This document shows, piece by piece, positions 7,401 through 14,956 of a stretch of DNA of 15,321 nucleotides (position 1 is the first letter of the stretch; each line of letters starts with the position of its first letter). This stretch comes from Sediminibacterium sp. (GTDB taxonomy: Bacteria > Bacteroidota > Bacteroidia > Chitinophagales > Chitinophagaceae), in NCBI GenBank assembly GCA_023263235.1, contig JALQXE010000156.1, forward strand, positions 1 to 15,321, written 5' to 3'. The position numbers and the translations under genes are program-made. The notes beneath the pieces are model-generated. The model saw nothing but the letters and a program-made list of their open reading frames with translations. It ran no database searches and was not told the DNA's origin.

Positions 7401-7434
7401 CATAGCAACTATTTATGAAACCGAAAAAAACTAA
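4426..7434 (+). CDS. Exported two-domain amidohydrolase (imidazolonepropionase-like), N-terminal domain without metal ligands
   Basis: A 1002-residue protein with a signal peptide (MKRIFLWLTLVTISVSTNA, then QET), so probably periplasmic. It holds two amidohydrolase-like domains. Domain 1 (about 25-425) has the entry and exit strands (GKIIAVG; GSLETGKWANFII), but the HxH site reads YPSFIDAYTNYG, with Y94 and N96 in place of histidines. The usual Asp site reads SASEMKD. A beta-rich linker (about 430-535) follows. Domain 2 (about 560-960) has GIIDEHSHIA (H626, H628), H778 in TCHSYV, H804 in FTHILEG and D858 in NSDDAE, the ligand set of a working metal hydrolase. The tail is His/Asp-rich (HCADHDHEDG). 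The architecture resembles large Bacteroidota amidohydrolases of unknown substrate; I cannot name the substrate. The next gene starts 3 bases after the stop. Confidence 0.85.
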   Translation: MKRIFLWLTLVTISVSTNAQETFPVNGIRDVRSGLYAFTNATVVQNSTTKIEKGTLLIKQGKIIAVGASVAIPAEAVVVDCNGKYIYPSFIDAYTNYGISNSARPAGAFNYGAPAQFVSNKPGAYNWNQAIKPETNAYEIFAPDETAANGYRANGFGTVFTHVKDGIARGTGAVVTLATDDAHQALIKTKAAAVYSFEKGSSTQSYPSSLMGSIALLRQTYLDAKWYQTKPSAEGTNLSLEAFNATQSIPQIFAADDKWSTLRAHRIGAEFGVQYILKGADNGYQRIDELAKTKASFILGIDFPAAMDVEDPNDARFVSLADMKHWELAPTNPAAFEKANIPFSISASEMKDAKMFLGNLRKAIGAGLSEAKALEALTKTPATQIGVYDQVGSLETGKWANFIITTEPLFNSNSKIIENWVQGKKYDVNSIEWMNLAGKYKLTIQSGTNSTDYNLEVKKDLTAQIVGQDTLSAKITANESIIKISFATKKGKDAEQVRLGGVIVGNNWNGVGTDAVGNKTTWTATLVGPLTTSAEKKRENVDATKPLAKVTYPFLGFGNETIPSQETILIKNATVWTSEKEGVLQNTDVLVKAGKIAKIGNNISENTARVIDGTGKHLSAGIIDEHSHIAALSINEGAQSVTSEVRIGDNMNPEDINIYRQLSGGVTTSHILHGSANTIGGQTQLMKLRWGATDEGLKFAGADPFIKFALGENVKRTTSTNNNRFPDTRMGVEEVLNDAFDRAIDYQKALKANPNTRRDLELDALVEILNKKRFITCHSYVQPEITYAMRIGDKYGFTFNTFTHILEGYKVADKMKLHGASASTFSDWFMYKTEVQDAIAYNAAIMQKVGLNVCINSDDAEMARRLNQEAGKVVKYGGVSEQEALNMVTINPAKALHVADRVGSIKVGKDADLVLWTDNPLSIYAKSLYTIVDGVVYFDRDKDTEMRKTVAAEKARLIQKMLGDKKSGAPTRPATASLQTILHCADHDHEDGIATIYETEKN

Positions 7435-7437
7435 AAC

Positions 7438-8748
7438 ATGCAAAAGAAATATACTAGTATTTTAATATTATCTCTTGCATTGTTATCAAAAATAACAACT
7501 GCACAGGAAACAATTTATCCGGCAGGTCCTCAACAGGGAACCATTGCAATAACACACGCAACCGTTCACGTTGGAAACGGAACAGTGTTAAGCGACGCAA
7601 CAGTAATTTTTGAAAAAGGAAAAATTACCAATGTTGGCGCTGGTATTGCAGCACCCGCCGGCACAACTGTTGTTGACGCAAGTGGAAAACACGTATACCC
7701 AGGTTTAATATTATCAAACTCTTATCTGGGTTTAAAAGAGGTGGGAAGTGGCGTAAGGGGCAGTAATGACTTGGCGGAAATTGGAGAAAACAACGCAAGC
7801 ATTAAATCATTGGTGTCTTATAATACCGACTCTAAAATTATAAACGTTTTAAGAGCAAATGGAATTTTGTTGGCACACGTGGCACCCGAGGGGGAGTTAA
7901 TAGAGGGACAGTCTAGTGTTGTACAATTAGACGCGTGGAACTATGAAGATGCAAATTATAAGGCAAACATTGGTCAGTATATTGAACTACCGTCTTTTGT
8001 GGTGCGTCAAAGGGGGCGCGGTTTTATGCGTCTACCACAATCCGCCGATCCTTTAAAAGACGCGTTTAACAGGGTTGAAACCATTAGAACCTTTTTTACC
8101 CAAGCGGCGGCATACTTAAAAGAAAAAGAGCATGCTAGCAATAATTTAAAATTTGAGGCTGTGCGTGGATTGTTTGATGGCAAACAAAAATTGTTTGTAC
8201 GTGCAAACGAGGTTAAACAAATGCTCATTGCAATTGACTTGGGCAAGGAATTTGGTTTCAAGGTTGTTATCGTAGGTGGCTCGGAAGCGTTTCAAATTGC
8301 ACCCATTTTAGCAGCGAATAATATACCCGTTATTTTAGGACAACAGCACGCGCTTCCTACAACAGAGGATGATGATATAGATCAACCGTATAAGCTTCCG
8401 GCACAATTATCCAAAGCGGGGGTTCTGGTTTCTATTAGCGACATGAGCGAAAACACAAAACAAAGAAATCTGAGTTTTAACGCGGGCACCGCAGCCGCAT
8501 ATGGACTAACCAAAGAAGAGGCTTTAAGTACAATTACACTGAATAGTGCAAAAATATTGGGCATTGATAATATAACGGGCTCTTTGGAGACGGGAAAAGA
8601 CGCCAACATTATAATTAGTGAGGGGGATATATTAGACATGCGCGGTAATCAGGTGATTAAGGCATTTATTCAAGGACGAGATATTTCTTTGGATAATAAA
8701 CAAAAACAATTATACGAACGCTATAAGCACAAGTATAAAATAAACTAA
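7438..8748 (+). CDS. Exported amidohydrolase-like protein lacking the HxH metal site
   Basis: A 436-residue protein with a signal peptide (residues 1-22, ending ITTA, then QET), so likely periplasmic like its partner. It has the amidohydrolase start (AITHATVHVGNGTVL, GKITNVGAGI) and end (ITGSLETGKDANIIIS). The metal site that should read PGxIDxHxH is YPGLILSNSYLGL, with L92, N94 and Y96 in place of Asp, His and His. D335 (SISDMSENT) remains at the Asp-ligand position. Length and motif order match domain 1 of the preceding protein, so the two probably share ancestry. The 3-base spacing implies co-translation and perhaps a complex: one catalytic domain with two non-catalytic relatives. A structural, substrate-binding or regulatory role is more likely than classical catalysis, but this is inference. 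The reading frame is intact, so it is not a pseudogene. Confidence 0.82.
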   Translation: MQKKYTSILILSLALLSKITTAQETIYPAGPQQGTIAITHATVHVGNGTVLSDATVIFEKGKITNVGAGIAAPAGTTVVDASGKHVYPGLILSNSYLGLKEVGSGVRGSNDLAEIGENNASIKSLVSYNTDSKIINVLRANGILLAHVAPEGELIEGQSSVVQLDAWNYEDANYKANIGQYIELPSFVVRQRGRGFMRLPQSADPLKDAFNRVETIRTFFTQAAAYLKEKEHASNNLKFEAVRGLFDGKQKLFVRANEVKQMLIAIDLGKEFGFKVVIVGGSEAFQIAPILAANNIPVILGQQHALPTTEDDDIDQPYKLPAQLSKAGVLVSISDMSENTKQRNLSFNAGTAAAYGLTKEEALSTITLNSAKILGIDNITGSLETGKDANIIISEGDILDMRGNQVIKAFIQGRDISLDNKQKQLYERYKHKYKIN

Positions 8749-8770
8749 TCAATTATTTGTTTTAATATAC

Positions 8771-8807
8771 ACATCCCCTTCACTAAAGTGTTGGGGATGT
8801 TTTTTTT
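8771..8807 (+). terminator. Intrinsic terminator of the amidohydrolase operon
   Basis: ACATCCCC (8771-8778) pairs with GGGGATGT (8793-8800). A 2x2 mismatch and a small CAC/GTG stem lie inside. A run of eight T follows to 8807. Strong canonical form, 22 bases after the stop codon. Confidence 0.9.
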
Positions 8808-8809
8808 GT

Positions 8810-8817
8810 TACCTTAG
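8810..8817 (+). promoter_or_regulatory. Possible -7 box for polA
   Basis: TACCTTAG matches TAnnTTTG except for one base. Only 4 bases separate it from the polA ATG, so the mRNA would be leaderless or nearly so. Its -33 region would lie within the upstream terminator hairpin. Confidence 0.45.
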
Positions 8818-8821
8818 CAAC

Positions 8822-11755
8822 ATGTCTAAAAAACTATACTTACTTGATGCTCTGGCGCTTATTTACAGAGCCTACTATGCGCTTATCCGCACCCCGAGAA
8901 TAACAAGCACGGGTATTAATACGAACGCACAATTTGGATTTACAAATACACTCTTAGAAATTATTAAAAAAGAAAATCCTACACACATTGCGGTGTGTTT
9001 TGATACACATGCACCCACCGAACGTCACACCGATTTCACAGACTATAAAGCAAACAGGGAAGAAGCTCCCGAAGATTTATTAAGCGCCCTGCCTCATATA
9101 AAAGCAATTATCGAGGGATTTAATATTCCCGTTGTTGAATGCGACGGATATGAAGCCGATGATGTAATTGGGACGCTTGCTTGGCAGGCCGCGGACATGG
9201 GCTATGAGGTTTATATGGTAACGCCCGACAAGGATTATGGACAATTGTTGGTAAAGCCCAATGTATATATGTGGAAGCCTCCAGCTTTTGGAAACGAAAG
9301 GGAAATTATTGATGCAGAAAAAATAAAAACAAAGTGGGATATCGCGCGCGTAGATCAGGTGGTTGATATGTTGGGGTTAATGGGAGATGCGGCAGATAAT
9401 ATACCGGGCATTCCTGGTGTTGGAGAAAAAACAGCCGCAAAGCTTTTAAAGGAATATGACACGCTAGAGGGCGTGTTGGCCAATGCAGATAAAATTAAGG
9501 GTGCGATGGGTGAAAAAGTGCGCGCAGGAAAAGAGTCGGCTATTATGAGTAAAAAGCTGGCCACCATTATTACAAATGTACCCGTTCGGTTTCACGAGGA
9601 AGACTATAAGCTTTCAGAAAAAAATGTGCCCGCATTAACCGAAATATTTAATCTATTAGAATTTAAAACGCTTGGAAAAAGAATATTGGGAAGTGATTTT
9701 GAGGAGAAGACGCGAAAGGCGCCTGATGAAAGAAAGAAAATTGATACCGAAGATAAACAGGTTGACTTGTTTGGCAATGAAGTAAAAGCACCTAAAGAAA
9801 AAATTGTTAAAACCAAAACCGTTTTACTAGATGCAGCATCGGGTACACAAATTACTTTAGAAGCCAACGACGAAAAAGAAAAAAATGAATTTGAAGATAA
9901 TGAAGAGGCGCCCCAATTAATCGTAAATAAAAATATAGAAAACACAGCACATAAATATATTTCGGTTATTGGTGATGGTGCAATAAAAGATCTTATTAAA
10001 ATATTATCTAAGGAAAAAGAAATTTGTATTGATACAGAAACAACGGGGATTGATGCAAATAATGTGGAATTGGTGGGTTTGAGCTTTTCGATAAAAGAGC
10101 ACGAGGCATATTATATTCCCGTTGCAAACGATGGTGATGGTGGCGACGGCGCAAAATATATTTTATCATTATTTGAACAGCTATTTGAGAACAAAGAAAT
10201 TACATGGGTTGGTCAAAACCTAAAATATGATTTTTTGGTTTTGAAATGGTATGGCGTAGAGATAAAGGGTAAAACATTTGACACCATGTTGGCGCATTAT
10301 GTTATAGAGCCAGAAGGCAGGCGCAGCATGGATTTGCTAAGTGGACAATATTTAGGATACGAACCTGTTTCTATTGAGGCGCTTATTGGAAAGAAGGGGA
10401 AAAACCAGGGGACCATGCGTGATGTGCCACTAGAACAAATAACAGAATATGCTGCCGAAGACGCCGACATTACGCTACAATTAAAAAAATGTTTTGACCC
10501 CTTGATAAATAAACGGGGGGTGAACAAGGTTTTTGAAGCGGTTGAAAATCCACTGGTACGCGTTTTGGTGGATATGGAGTTTGAGGGTGTAAAAGTAGAC
10601 ACTTCATTTTTAAATGAGTATAGTAAGGTGTTAGAAGAGGATGCTAAAAAAGCAGAGGAAAGCGTTTTCGAACAAGCGGGCGTTCGATTTAATTTAGCTT
10701 CTCCAAAGCAATTGGGCGAGATTTTATTTGATGTGTTAAAGCTGGACCCAAAAGCAAAGAAAACAAAAACGGGTCAGTATGCTACAGGCGAGGATGTGCT
10801 TTCTAAAATGGCTGCTAAGCATAAAATAGTAGATGATATTTTAAATTTTAGAGAGTTAACAAAATTAAAGTCAACTTATGTTGATGCAATACCCGCGCTA
10901 ATTAATCCAAGAACAGGAAGAATTCATACAAGCTATGCTCAGGCTGTTGCGGTAACGGGTCGTTTAAGCAGCACAAACCCCAACCTGCAAAACATTCCCA
11001 TCCGCTCGGAAAGAGGAAGAGAAATTAGAAAAGCTTTTATTCCCCGCGAAACGGGAAGACTTTTAGTAAGTGCAGATTACTCTCAAATAGAATTAAGAAT
11101 AGTTGCCGCCATCAGTGGTGATCCAAATATGTGTGAGGCGTTTAAACAAGGAAAGGATATTCACACCGCAACGGCTGCCAAGGTTTATGGAATAGCCGAA
11201 GAAGAAGTAACAAAAGAAATGCGTTATAAAGCCAAGAGTGTAAATTTTGGTATTATATATGGACAGGGGGCGTTTGGTTTAGCAGAAAATCTGGGCATTT
11301 CTCGAACCGAAGCAAAGGAAATTATAGACAACTATAAAAAAGAGTTTCCTAATATACAAAAATATATGGACCAACAAATTAATAACGCAAAAGAGCTGGG
11401 TTTTGTAGAAACTCTCATGGGGCGTAAGCGTTGGTTGAGAGATATTAATAGTTCTAATTTTACGGTGCGTGGTTTTGCGGAGCGCAATGCCATTAACTCT
11501 CCTATTCAGGGTTCAGCAGCAGACATGATAAAGTTGGCAATGATTAGCGTTCACAAAGAAATGAAAAAGAAAAAATGGGAATCAAAAATGATTTTACAGG
11601 TTCACGACGAATTGGTGTTTGATGCTGTTGAACAAGAATTGCCGGCACTTAAGGAATTAATTTTAAGCTGTATGACGGGAGCAATGGCTTTGCCCAATGG
11701 AGTTCCTGTTGAAGCTGAAATTGGTGTTGGGAAAAACTGGTTGGAAGCACACTAG
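8822..11755 (+). CDS. polA: DNA polymerase I with 5'-nuclease, 3'-5' exonuclease and polymerase domains
   Basis: PolA removes RNA primers and fills gaps in replication and repair. At 977 residues it is somewhat longer than the 928 of E. coli. The 5'-nuclease domain (1-295) has VCFDTHAPTERH, YEADDVIGT, PDKDYGQLL and the helix-hairpin-helix GDAADNIPGIPGVGEKTAAKLL. A charged linker (about 296-385) holds QVDLF (313-317), like the beta-clamp-binding QL(S/D)LF peptide. The 3'-5' exonuclease keeps D404 and E406 (IDTETTG), NLKYDFLVL and YAAEDAD, so proofreading is probably active. The polymerase domain has motif A SADYSQIELR (D752), motif B from R801 through K805 and F809 to Y813, and motif C QVHDELVF (D929, E930). 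All catalytic residues are present. It stands between two terminators and is monocistronic. Confidence 0.98.
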   Translation: MSKKLYLLDALALIYRAYYALIRTPRITSTGINTNAQFGFTNTLLEIIKKENPTHIAVCFDTHAPTERHTDFTDYKANREEAPEDLLSALPHIKAIIEGFNIPVVECDGYEADDVIGTLAWQAADMGYEVYMVTPDKDYGQLLVKPNVYMWKPPAFGNEREIIDAEKIKTKWDIARVDQVVDMLGLMGDAADNIPGIPGVGEKTAAKLLKEYDTLEGVLANADKIKGAMGEKVRAGKESAIMSKKLATIITNVPVRFHEEDYKLSEKNVPALTEIFNLLEFKTLGKRILGSDFEEKTRKAPDERKKIDTEDKQVDLFGNEVKAPKEKIVKTKTVLLDAASGTQITLEANDEKEKNEFEDNEEAPQLIVNKNIENTAHKYISVIGDGAIKDLIKILSKEKEICIDTETTGIDANNVELVGLSFSIKEHEAYYIPVANDGDGGDGAKYILSLFEQLFENKEITWVGQNLKYDFLVLKWYGVEIKGKTFDTMLAHYVIEPEGRRSMDLLSGQYLGYEPVSIEALIGKKGKNQGTMRDVPLEQITEYAAEDADITLQLKKCFDPLINKRGVNKVFEAVENPLVRVLVDMEFEGVKVDTSFLNEYSKVLEEDAKKAEESVFEQAGVRFNLASPKQLGEILFDVLKLDPKAKKTKTGQYATGEDVLSKMAAKHKIVDDILNFRELTKLKSTYVDAIPALINPRTGRIHTSYAQAVAVTGRLSSTNPNLQNIPIRSERGREIRKAFIPRETGRLLVSADYSQIELRIVAAISGDPNMCEAFKQGKDIHTATAAKVYGIAEEEVTKEMRYKAKSVNFGIIYGQGAFGLAENLGISRTEAKEIIDNYKKEFPNIQKYMDQQINNAKELGFVETLMGRKRWLRDINSSNFTVRGFAERNAINSPIQGSAADMIKLAMISVHKEMKKKKWESKMILQVHDELVFDAVEQELPALKELILSCMTGAMALPNGVPVEAEIGVGKNWLEAH

Positions 11756-11764
11756 GTGCTTTTT
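11745..11764 (+). terminator. Short terminator overlapping the polA stop codon
   Basis: AAGCAC (11745-11750) pairs with GTGCTT (11756-11761), with loop ACTAG made of the last bases of polA and its TAG stop, followed by T to 11764. The stem is short but the form is right. It is the only candidate in the 15-base gap before the convergent gene. Confidence 0.55.
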
Positions 11765-11770
11765 GCGCGA

Positions 11771-12280
11771 TTAGTCTTTTCTTTTATATACCGGAACCGT
11801 ACTACAGGGCTCTCCATACATGATACTTTTTACAACGGGGCGCAATTTTTGAGTGATGGCTACATATGCACTTTCGTTAATGGGCGTTTCGCCACAACCT
11901 TTCACAACCACCCTTTGGTCCGCATAATCGGATAAATTAATTGTATTAATTTGGTCTAATAAAAATTGTGCGCGCGTTTTGTCTTCGTCTCCAAAATAAA
12001 TTGCTTTTGCAAAAGGCTGTAAACCAGAAACAATTAACATATTTGCCCACATAGGAATAATGGCGTCTGCTGAACAAAAAATTCCAACCACCTTGTCTTT
12101 ATAGATTGACCAATCAAGAGAAGACAGGGCGGTACGAAAATCTTTCTCCTTTAACATTAATTCCATAAATAAATACGGTTTAATATCAAACAAACAAATT
12201 TCGTTGTTCGAGAGAAAAGAGGCTAAATCAACGCTAACGATTCCACTTTCGGCCACCTTATTGGTTAACAAATCTGACAT
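11771..12280 (-). CDS. DUF2480 family protein of unknown function
   Basis: A 169-residue soluble protein without signal peptide or membrane segment. It resembles the DUF2480 family, which I know from Bacteroidota genomes: NKVAESGIVSVDL at the start, FDIKPYLFMELMLKEKDFR, FCSADAIIPMWANML in the middle, and VVVKGCGETPINESAYVAITQKLRPVVKSIMYGEP (split here only for reading) near the end, followed by CSTVPVYKR. Conserved cysteines occur in CSADA, KGCG and EPCST, but no function is established that I know of. I chose the ATG at 12278-12280 (MSDLLTNKVAESG). The frame is open to 12385, but that extra 35 residues would read through the promoter box and the upstream gene's terminator. Convergent with polA, 15 bases apart. 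Confidence 0.85.
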   Translation of the reverse strand: MSDLLTNKVAESGIVSVDLASFLSNNEICLFDIKPYLFMELMLKEKDFRTALSSLDWSIYKDKVVGIFCSADAIIPMWANMLIVSGLQPFAKAIYFGDEDKTRAQFLLDQINTINLSDYADQRVVVKGCGETPINESAYVAITQKLRPVVKSIMYGEPCSTVPVYKRKD

Positions 12281-12284
12281 AATG

Positions 12285-12292
12285 CAAAAGTA
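12285..12292 (-). promoter_or_regulatory. Bacteroidota -7 box for the DUF2480 gene
   Basis: On the minus strand this reads TACTTTTG, a full match to TAnnTTTG. It lies 4 bases from the ATG at 12280, so the transcript would be essentially leaderless. It also argues against any start further upstream. Confidence 0.6.
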
Positions 12293-12305
12293 CATTCTTT
12301 TGGAT

Positions 12306-12334
12306 AAAGAAAAAGCCCCCAAATTGGGGGCTTT
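12306..12334 (-). terminator. Intrinsic terminator of the prolyl isomerase gene
   Basis: AAAGCCCCC (12312-12320) pairs with GGGGGCTTT (12326-12334) around a 5-base loop. On the minus strand the hairpin is followed by TTTTTCTTT, and it lies 22 bases after the ppiD-like stop. It separates that gene from the DUF2480 gene. Confidence 0.9.
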
Positions 12335-12356
12335 AAAATATATTAACTCATTTAAT

Positions 12357-14453
12357 TTAGTAAAGCTTCGCTCTGTTGTCTTCAATCTTTGCCTTCTTTT
12401 TTAAAGCAAGAACAGAGTTTAAAATGTTATTGCTAATTCTTCCTTGATATTGTTCTTTGAAAGCAGCAATGTCACCTGGAGCAGGAGCGGTTCCTAGGTT
12501 GCTTACTGAAATTACAAATACCCCTGCGTTTCCAGAGATTGGTTCGCTTACTTTGTTTAATAAAGACTTATTAAACGCCGCGCCAACTAATTTTGGTTCA
12601 TTTCCCAAACCAGCAATATTTGTGTTGGCATAACTTAAGCTGTCGGCTTCTAACACGGTTGCATTGGCGCCAGTCGCGATTGCTTCAAGTGTGGCTCCTT
12701 TTAATTTTGTTTTAATAACCGCCGCTTTTTTCTGATCTCTAATAACCACCTCTACGTTTTTTGTTTTAGCAGTTTCAACACTCATTAGGCCTGGTTTATC
12801 CTCTCCGGTAATTGTTGCAACAATATAAGCGTCTCCAACCTCTATGGGTTCAGATACGTCGTTTACTTTTTTATCAAACACCCAGCGAACCACCTCTCTC
12901 GTTTCGCCAAGACCTTGTACTCCGAAATCATATGCCTTAAGGCTGGTTGCCGGAACAGCTTGTTTATTTAACTTAAGCGCGTTGGCGTTAAATGATTTTT
13001 GATCCTTACTGTCTGCTGCAAATTTAGCGGCGGCTGTTTGTGCGGCTGTTGTTGTTTCTTTGCTAGCGGTAATGGGTAGTGTTAAATAAGCAATATTATA
13101 TGCTGGGTTTGGCGCTGTTTGTTTTAATACTTCTATATAATGATATCCAAATTCAGTTTTTACTACACCCTTTGAGCCAACTGGGTTTTCAAAAGAAAAA
13201 TCATTAAACGCTTTTACCATATTTGCCTGAGGAAACATTTCATATTTTCCACCATTGGCTTTACTACCACCATCATCAGAATATTTTTCAACCATGCTTT
13301 CAAAAGAGGCGCCGCCGGTAATTGCTATTTTAATACTATCAATTAATTTTTTTGCTACACTATCGTCTCTTATAACCTGATTGCTTTGTGGATCAATTGT
13401 TGCAATTAATATATGTCTAACGCTAGCGCTATCCGGTAAAAGTTTGGTTCCTATAACTTTCGCAATTGTTAAATTTGGCCCATCAACATAGGGACCATAT
13501 AAACCACCAACTGGCGTGTTTAATACAGCATCTTTTTCTGGTATTTGAATTCTATTCTTACTTATATATCCATTATAGTAACGAGCATCTGGGGTGTTCT
13601 TGTTTAAAAAAGCGGTAACGTCGGTAGTTGTTTGGAAACCTTCTTTTAAAGCAAGGATATTATTTCTAGTTGTGGCCGTGTCGGTTGCTGTTGGTGCTGC
13701 ACTAAATGCAACAAAACTAATATTTCTTTGAAGTTCTTCTATTTGAAAAGATGCGCTATTTTCTTTTAAGTACGCCGCAATATCCTCATTTGTTACTTTT
13801 ATTGTTTTGTCTTCAATGGTGGTATAAGGAACATTTACAAAACGAATATTTGAAATTGCATTATTTTCAGCGTATTGTTTTTCAATTAACCATTTCGGAG
13901 ATTGAATACCTCTATATAATAAAGCCTGGTATTTTCTTAGTGCTCTTTTTTCTAATGCTGGTTGAATTACATTTTTTTGTAGTTGTTCTCTTTGTTCAAC
14001 AACTTCTTTTTTTGTTGATTTTTTTAACTCAGCTAACTGGGCTTTAAGATCATTAACCTTAAACTCTCCGGTATTTTGATCGGTGAATTGTTGTCTAAAT
14101 GGAGACTCTAAACCAAATAAAACGTCGTTAATTTCTTTTGCGCCAACGCTTAATCCAATTTTATCTGCTTCTTGCTTTATTAATATTGTGAAAACCTCGG
14201 TGTTCCAAAGTTCATTAATAACCTGTCCTCTTTGGGCTCCTTGAGCTGCATATTGTTGAAGTTGATTTTGAACCTTTTGTTCAAACTCAATTTTATCAAT
14301 TTTTTGGCCATTTATGACACCAAGCGTGGTAATATCATTATTACTATTATTACGACCAATGCCATCTTGTAAAATAAAAGCGATTAATGCTAATGCAATT
14401 AAACCCAAAAGAATCCAAGTTCCTCTTTCTCTAATGTTCTGAATGATTGACAT
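12357..14453 (-). CDS. PpiD/SurA-like membrane-anchored peptidyl-prolyl cis-trans isomerase
   Basis: A 698-residue envelope folding factor. The N-terminus MSIIQNIRERG is followed by one membrane helix (about 12-28, ILLGLIALALIAFILQ). A SurA-N-like chaperone region follows (about 35-330, with coiled, Gln/Lys-rich helices such as IEFEQKVQNQLQQYAAQGAQ). The parvulin (PpiC) domain spans about 345-437, from VRHILIATID (H347) through FESMVEKYSDD and GGKYEMFP to FGYHYIEVL. A second region without a clear rotamase signature runs to the C-terminus. This is the PpiD layout, anchored in the inner membrane with the rest in the periplasm. The start at 14453 is preferred. An in-frame ATG at 14477 lies inside the promoter box and would add 8 residues before the canonical MSIIQ. 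It is monocistronic. Confidence 0.9.
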   Translation of the reverse strand: MSIIQNIRERGTWILLGLIALALIAFILQDGIGRNNSNNDITTLGVINGQKIDKIEFEQKVQNQLQQYAAQGAQRGQVINELWNTEVFTILIKQEADKIGLSVGAKEINDVLFGLESPFRQQFTDQNTGEFKVNDLKAQLAELKKSTKKEVVEQREQLQKNVIQPALEKRALRKYQALLYRGIQSPKWLIEKQYAENNAISNIRFVNVPYTTIEDKTIKVTNEDIAAYLKENSASFQIEELQRNISFVAFSAAPTATDTATTRNNILALKEGFQTTTDVTAFLNKNTPDARYYNGYISKNRIQIPEKDAVLNTPVGGLYGPYVDGPNLTIAKVIGTKLLPDSASVRHILIATIDPQSNQVIRDDSVAKKLIDSIKIAITGGASFESMVEKYSDDGGSKANGGKYEMFPQANMVKAFNDFSFENPVGSKGVVKTEFGYHYIEVLKQTAPNPAYNIAYLTLPITASKETTTAAQTAAAKFAADSKDQKSFNANALKLNKQAVPATSLKAYDFGVQGLGETREVVRWVFDKKVNDVSEPIEVGDAYIVATITGEDKPGLMSVETAKTKNVEVVIRDQKKAAVIKTKLKGATLEAIATGANATVLEADSLSYANTNIAGLGNEPKLVGAAFNKSLLNKVSEPISGNAGVFVISVSNLGTAPAPGDIAAFKEQYQGRISNNILNSVLALKKKAKIEDNRAKLY

Positions 14454-14474
14454 ATATACTAAATTATAGGAAGG

Positions 14475-14482
14475 CAAAAATA
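14475..14482 (-). promoter_or_regulatory. Bacteroidota -7 box for the prolyl isomerase gene
   Basis: On the minus strand this reads TATTTTTG, a full match to TAnnTTTG. The predicted transcript would start near 14470, downstream of the ATG at 14477 and about 17 bases before the ATG at 14453. This decides the start codon. Confidence 0.6.
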
Positions 14483-14569
14483 AAGGTTTATTTTAACTAA
14501 ATGTAGATATAGATTGATTTTTAAGTCTATTTTTTACTAAAAAGTGTAATTTAAAATACACAATACAGG

Positions 14570-14578
14570 AGTGGATAA
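14570..14578 (-). promoter_or_regulatory. DnaA-box-like site (8/9)
   Basis: AGTGGATAA on the plus strand, TTATCCACT on the minus, differs from TTATCCACA only in the last base. Confidence 0.35.
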
Positions 14579-14609
14579 ATTAAATTTTCGTGAATATCTC
14601 TGTTTTTTA

Positions 14610-14618
14610 CGTGTATAA
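14610..14618 (-). promoter_or_regulatory. DnaA-box-like site (8/9)
   Basis: CGTGTATAA on the plus strand, TTATACACG on the minus, differs from TTATNCACA only in the last base. Same orientation as the site at 14570, 40 bases apart. Confidence 0.35.
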
Positions 14619-14862
14619 ACCTTGATAAGTATTTAATAAGAAAGTGTTGGATTAATAAAAATCTATAGAATTGATTTAAAAACCAATATTTATACCCGTT
14701 AATTAACAGTTGGTAATTTGTGAACTTTGGAAAAAAGTATAAAATATTTGAGTAGCATTAATGTGTTATAAATAACTAAAATGCTTATCTGTACTCATTA
14801 TTAATGCATTTAAATATAATAATGTATAAAAAATAAAACATGTTAATAAGAAAGATATACAC

Positions 14863-14871
14863 TTATACACA
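14863..14871 (+). promoter_or_regulatory. DnaA box (perfect TTATNCACA)
   Basis: TTATACACA is a full match to the DnaA box consensus TTATNCACA, in the orientation opposite to the two upstream sites. A weaker ATATACACT (7/9) precedes it at 14855-14863. Confidence 0.45.
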
Positions 14872-14956
14872 GCCGTAATAGTATTAGGTTATTAATTTAA
14901 ATGTATTATAGTTTAATACTACAAGAGTAATTAACAATGAAGATTATTATCAATTT

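Noticed and set aside
12281..12385. Longer start for the DUF2480 gene at 12385
   Set aside because: The extra 35 residues read through the promoter box, the terminator hairpin and the end of the neighbouring gene, and do not resemble the family.
14454..14477. Upstream in-frame ATG at 14477 for the prolyl isomerase
   Set aside because: It lies within the -7 box and before the predicted transcript start; the family N-terminus (MSIIQNIRERG) begins at 14453.
14822..14863. Further DnaA boxes (AATGTATAA, ATATACACT)
   Set aside because: Only 7/9 matches, expected by chance in DNA this AT-rich.
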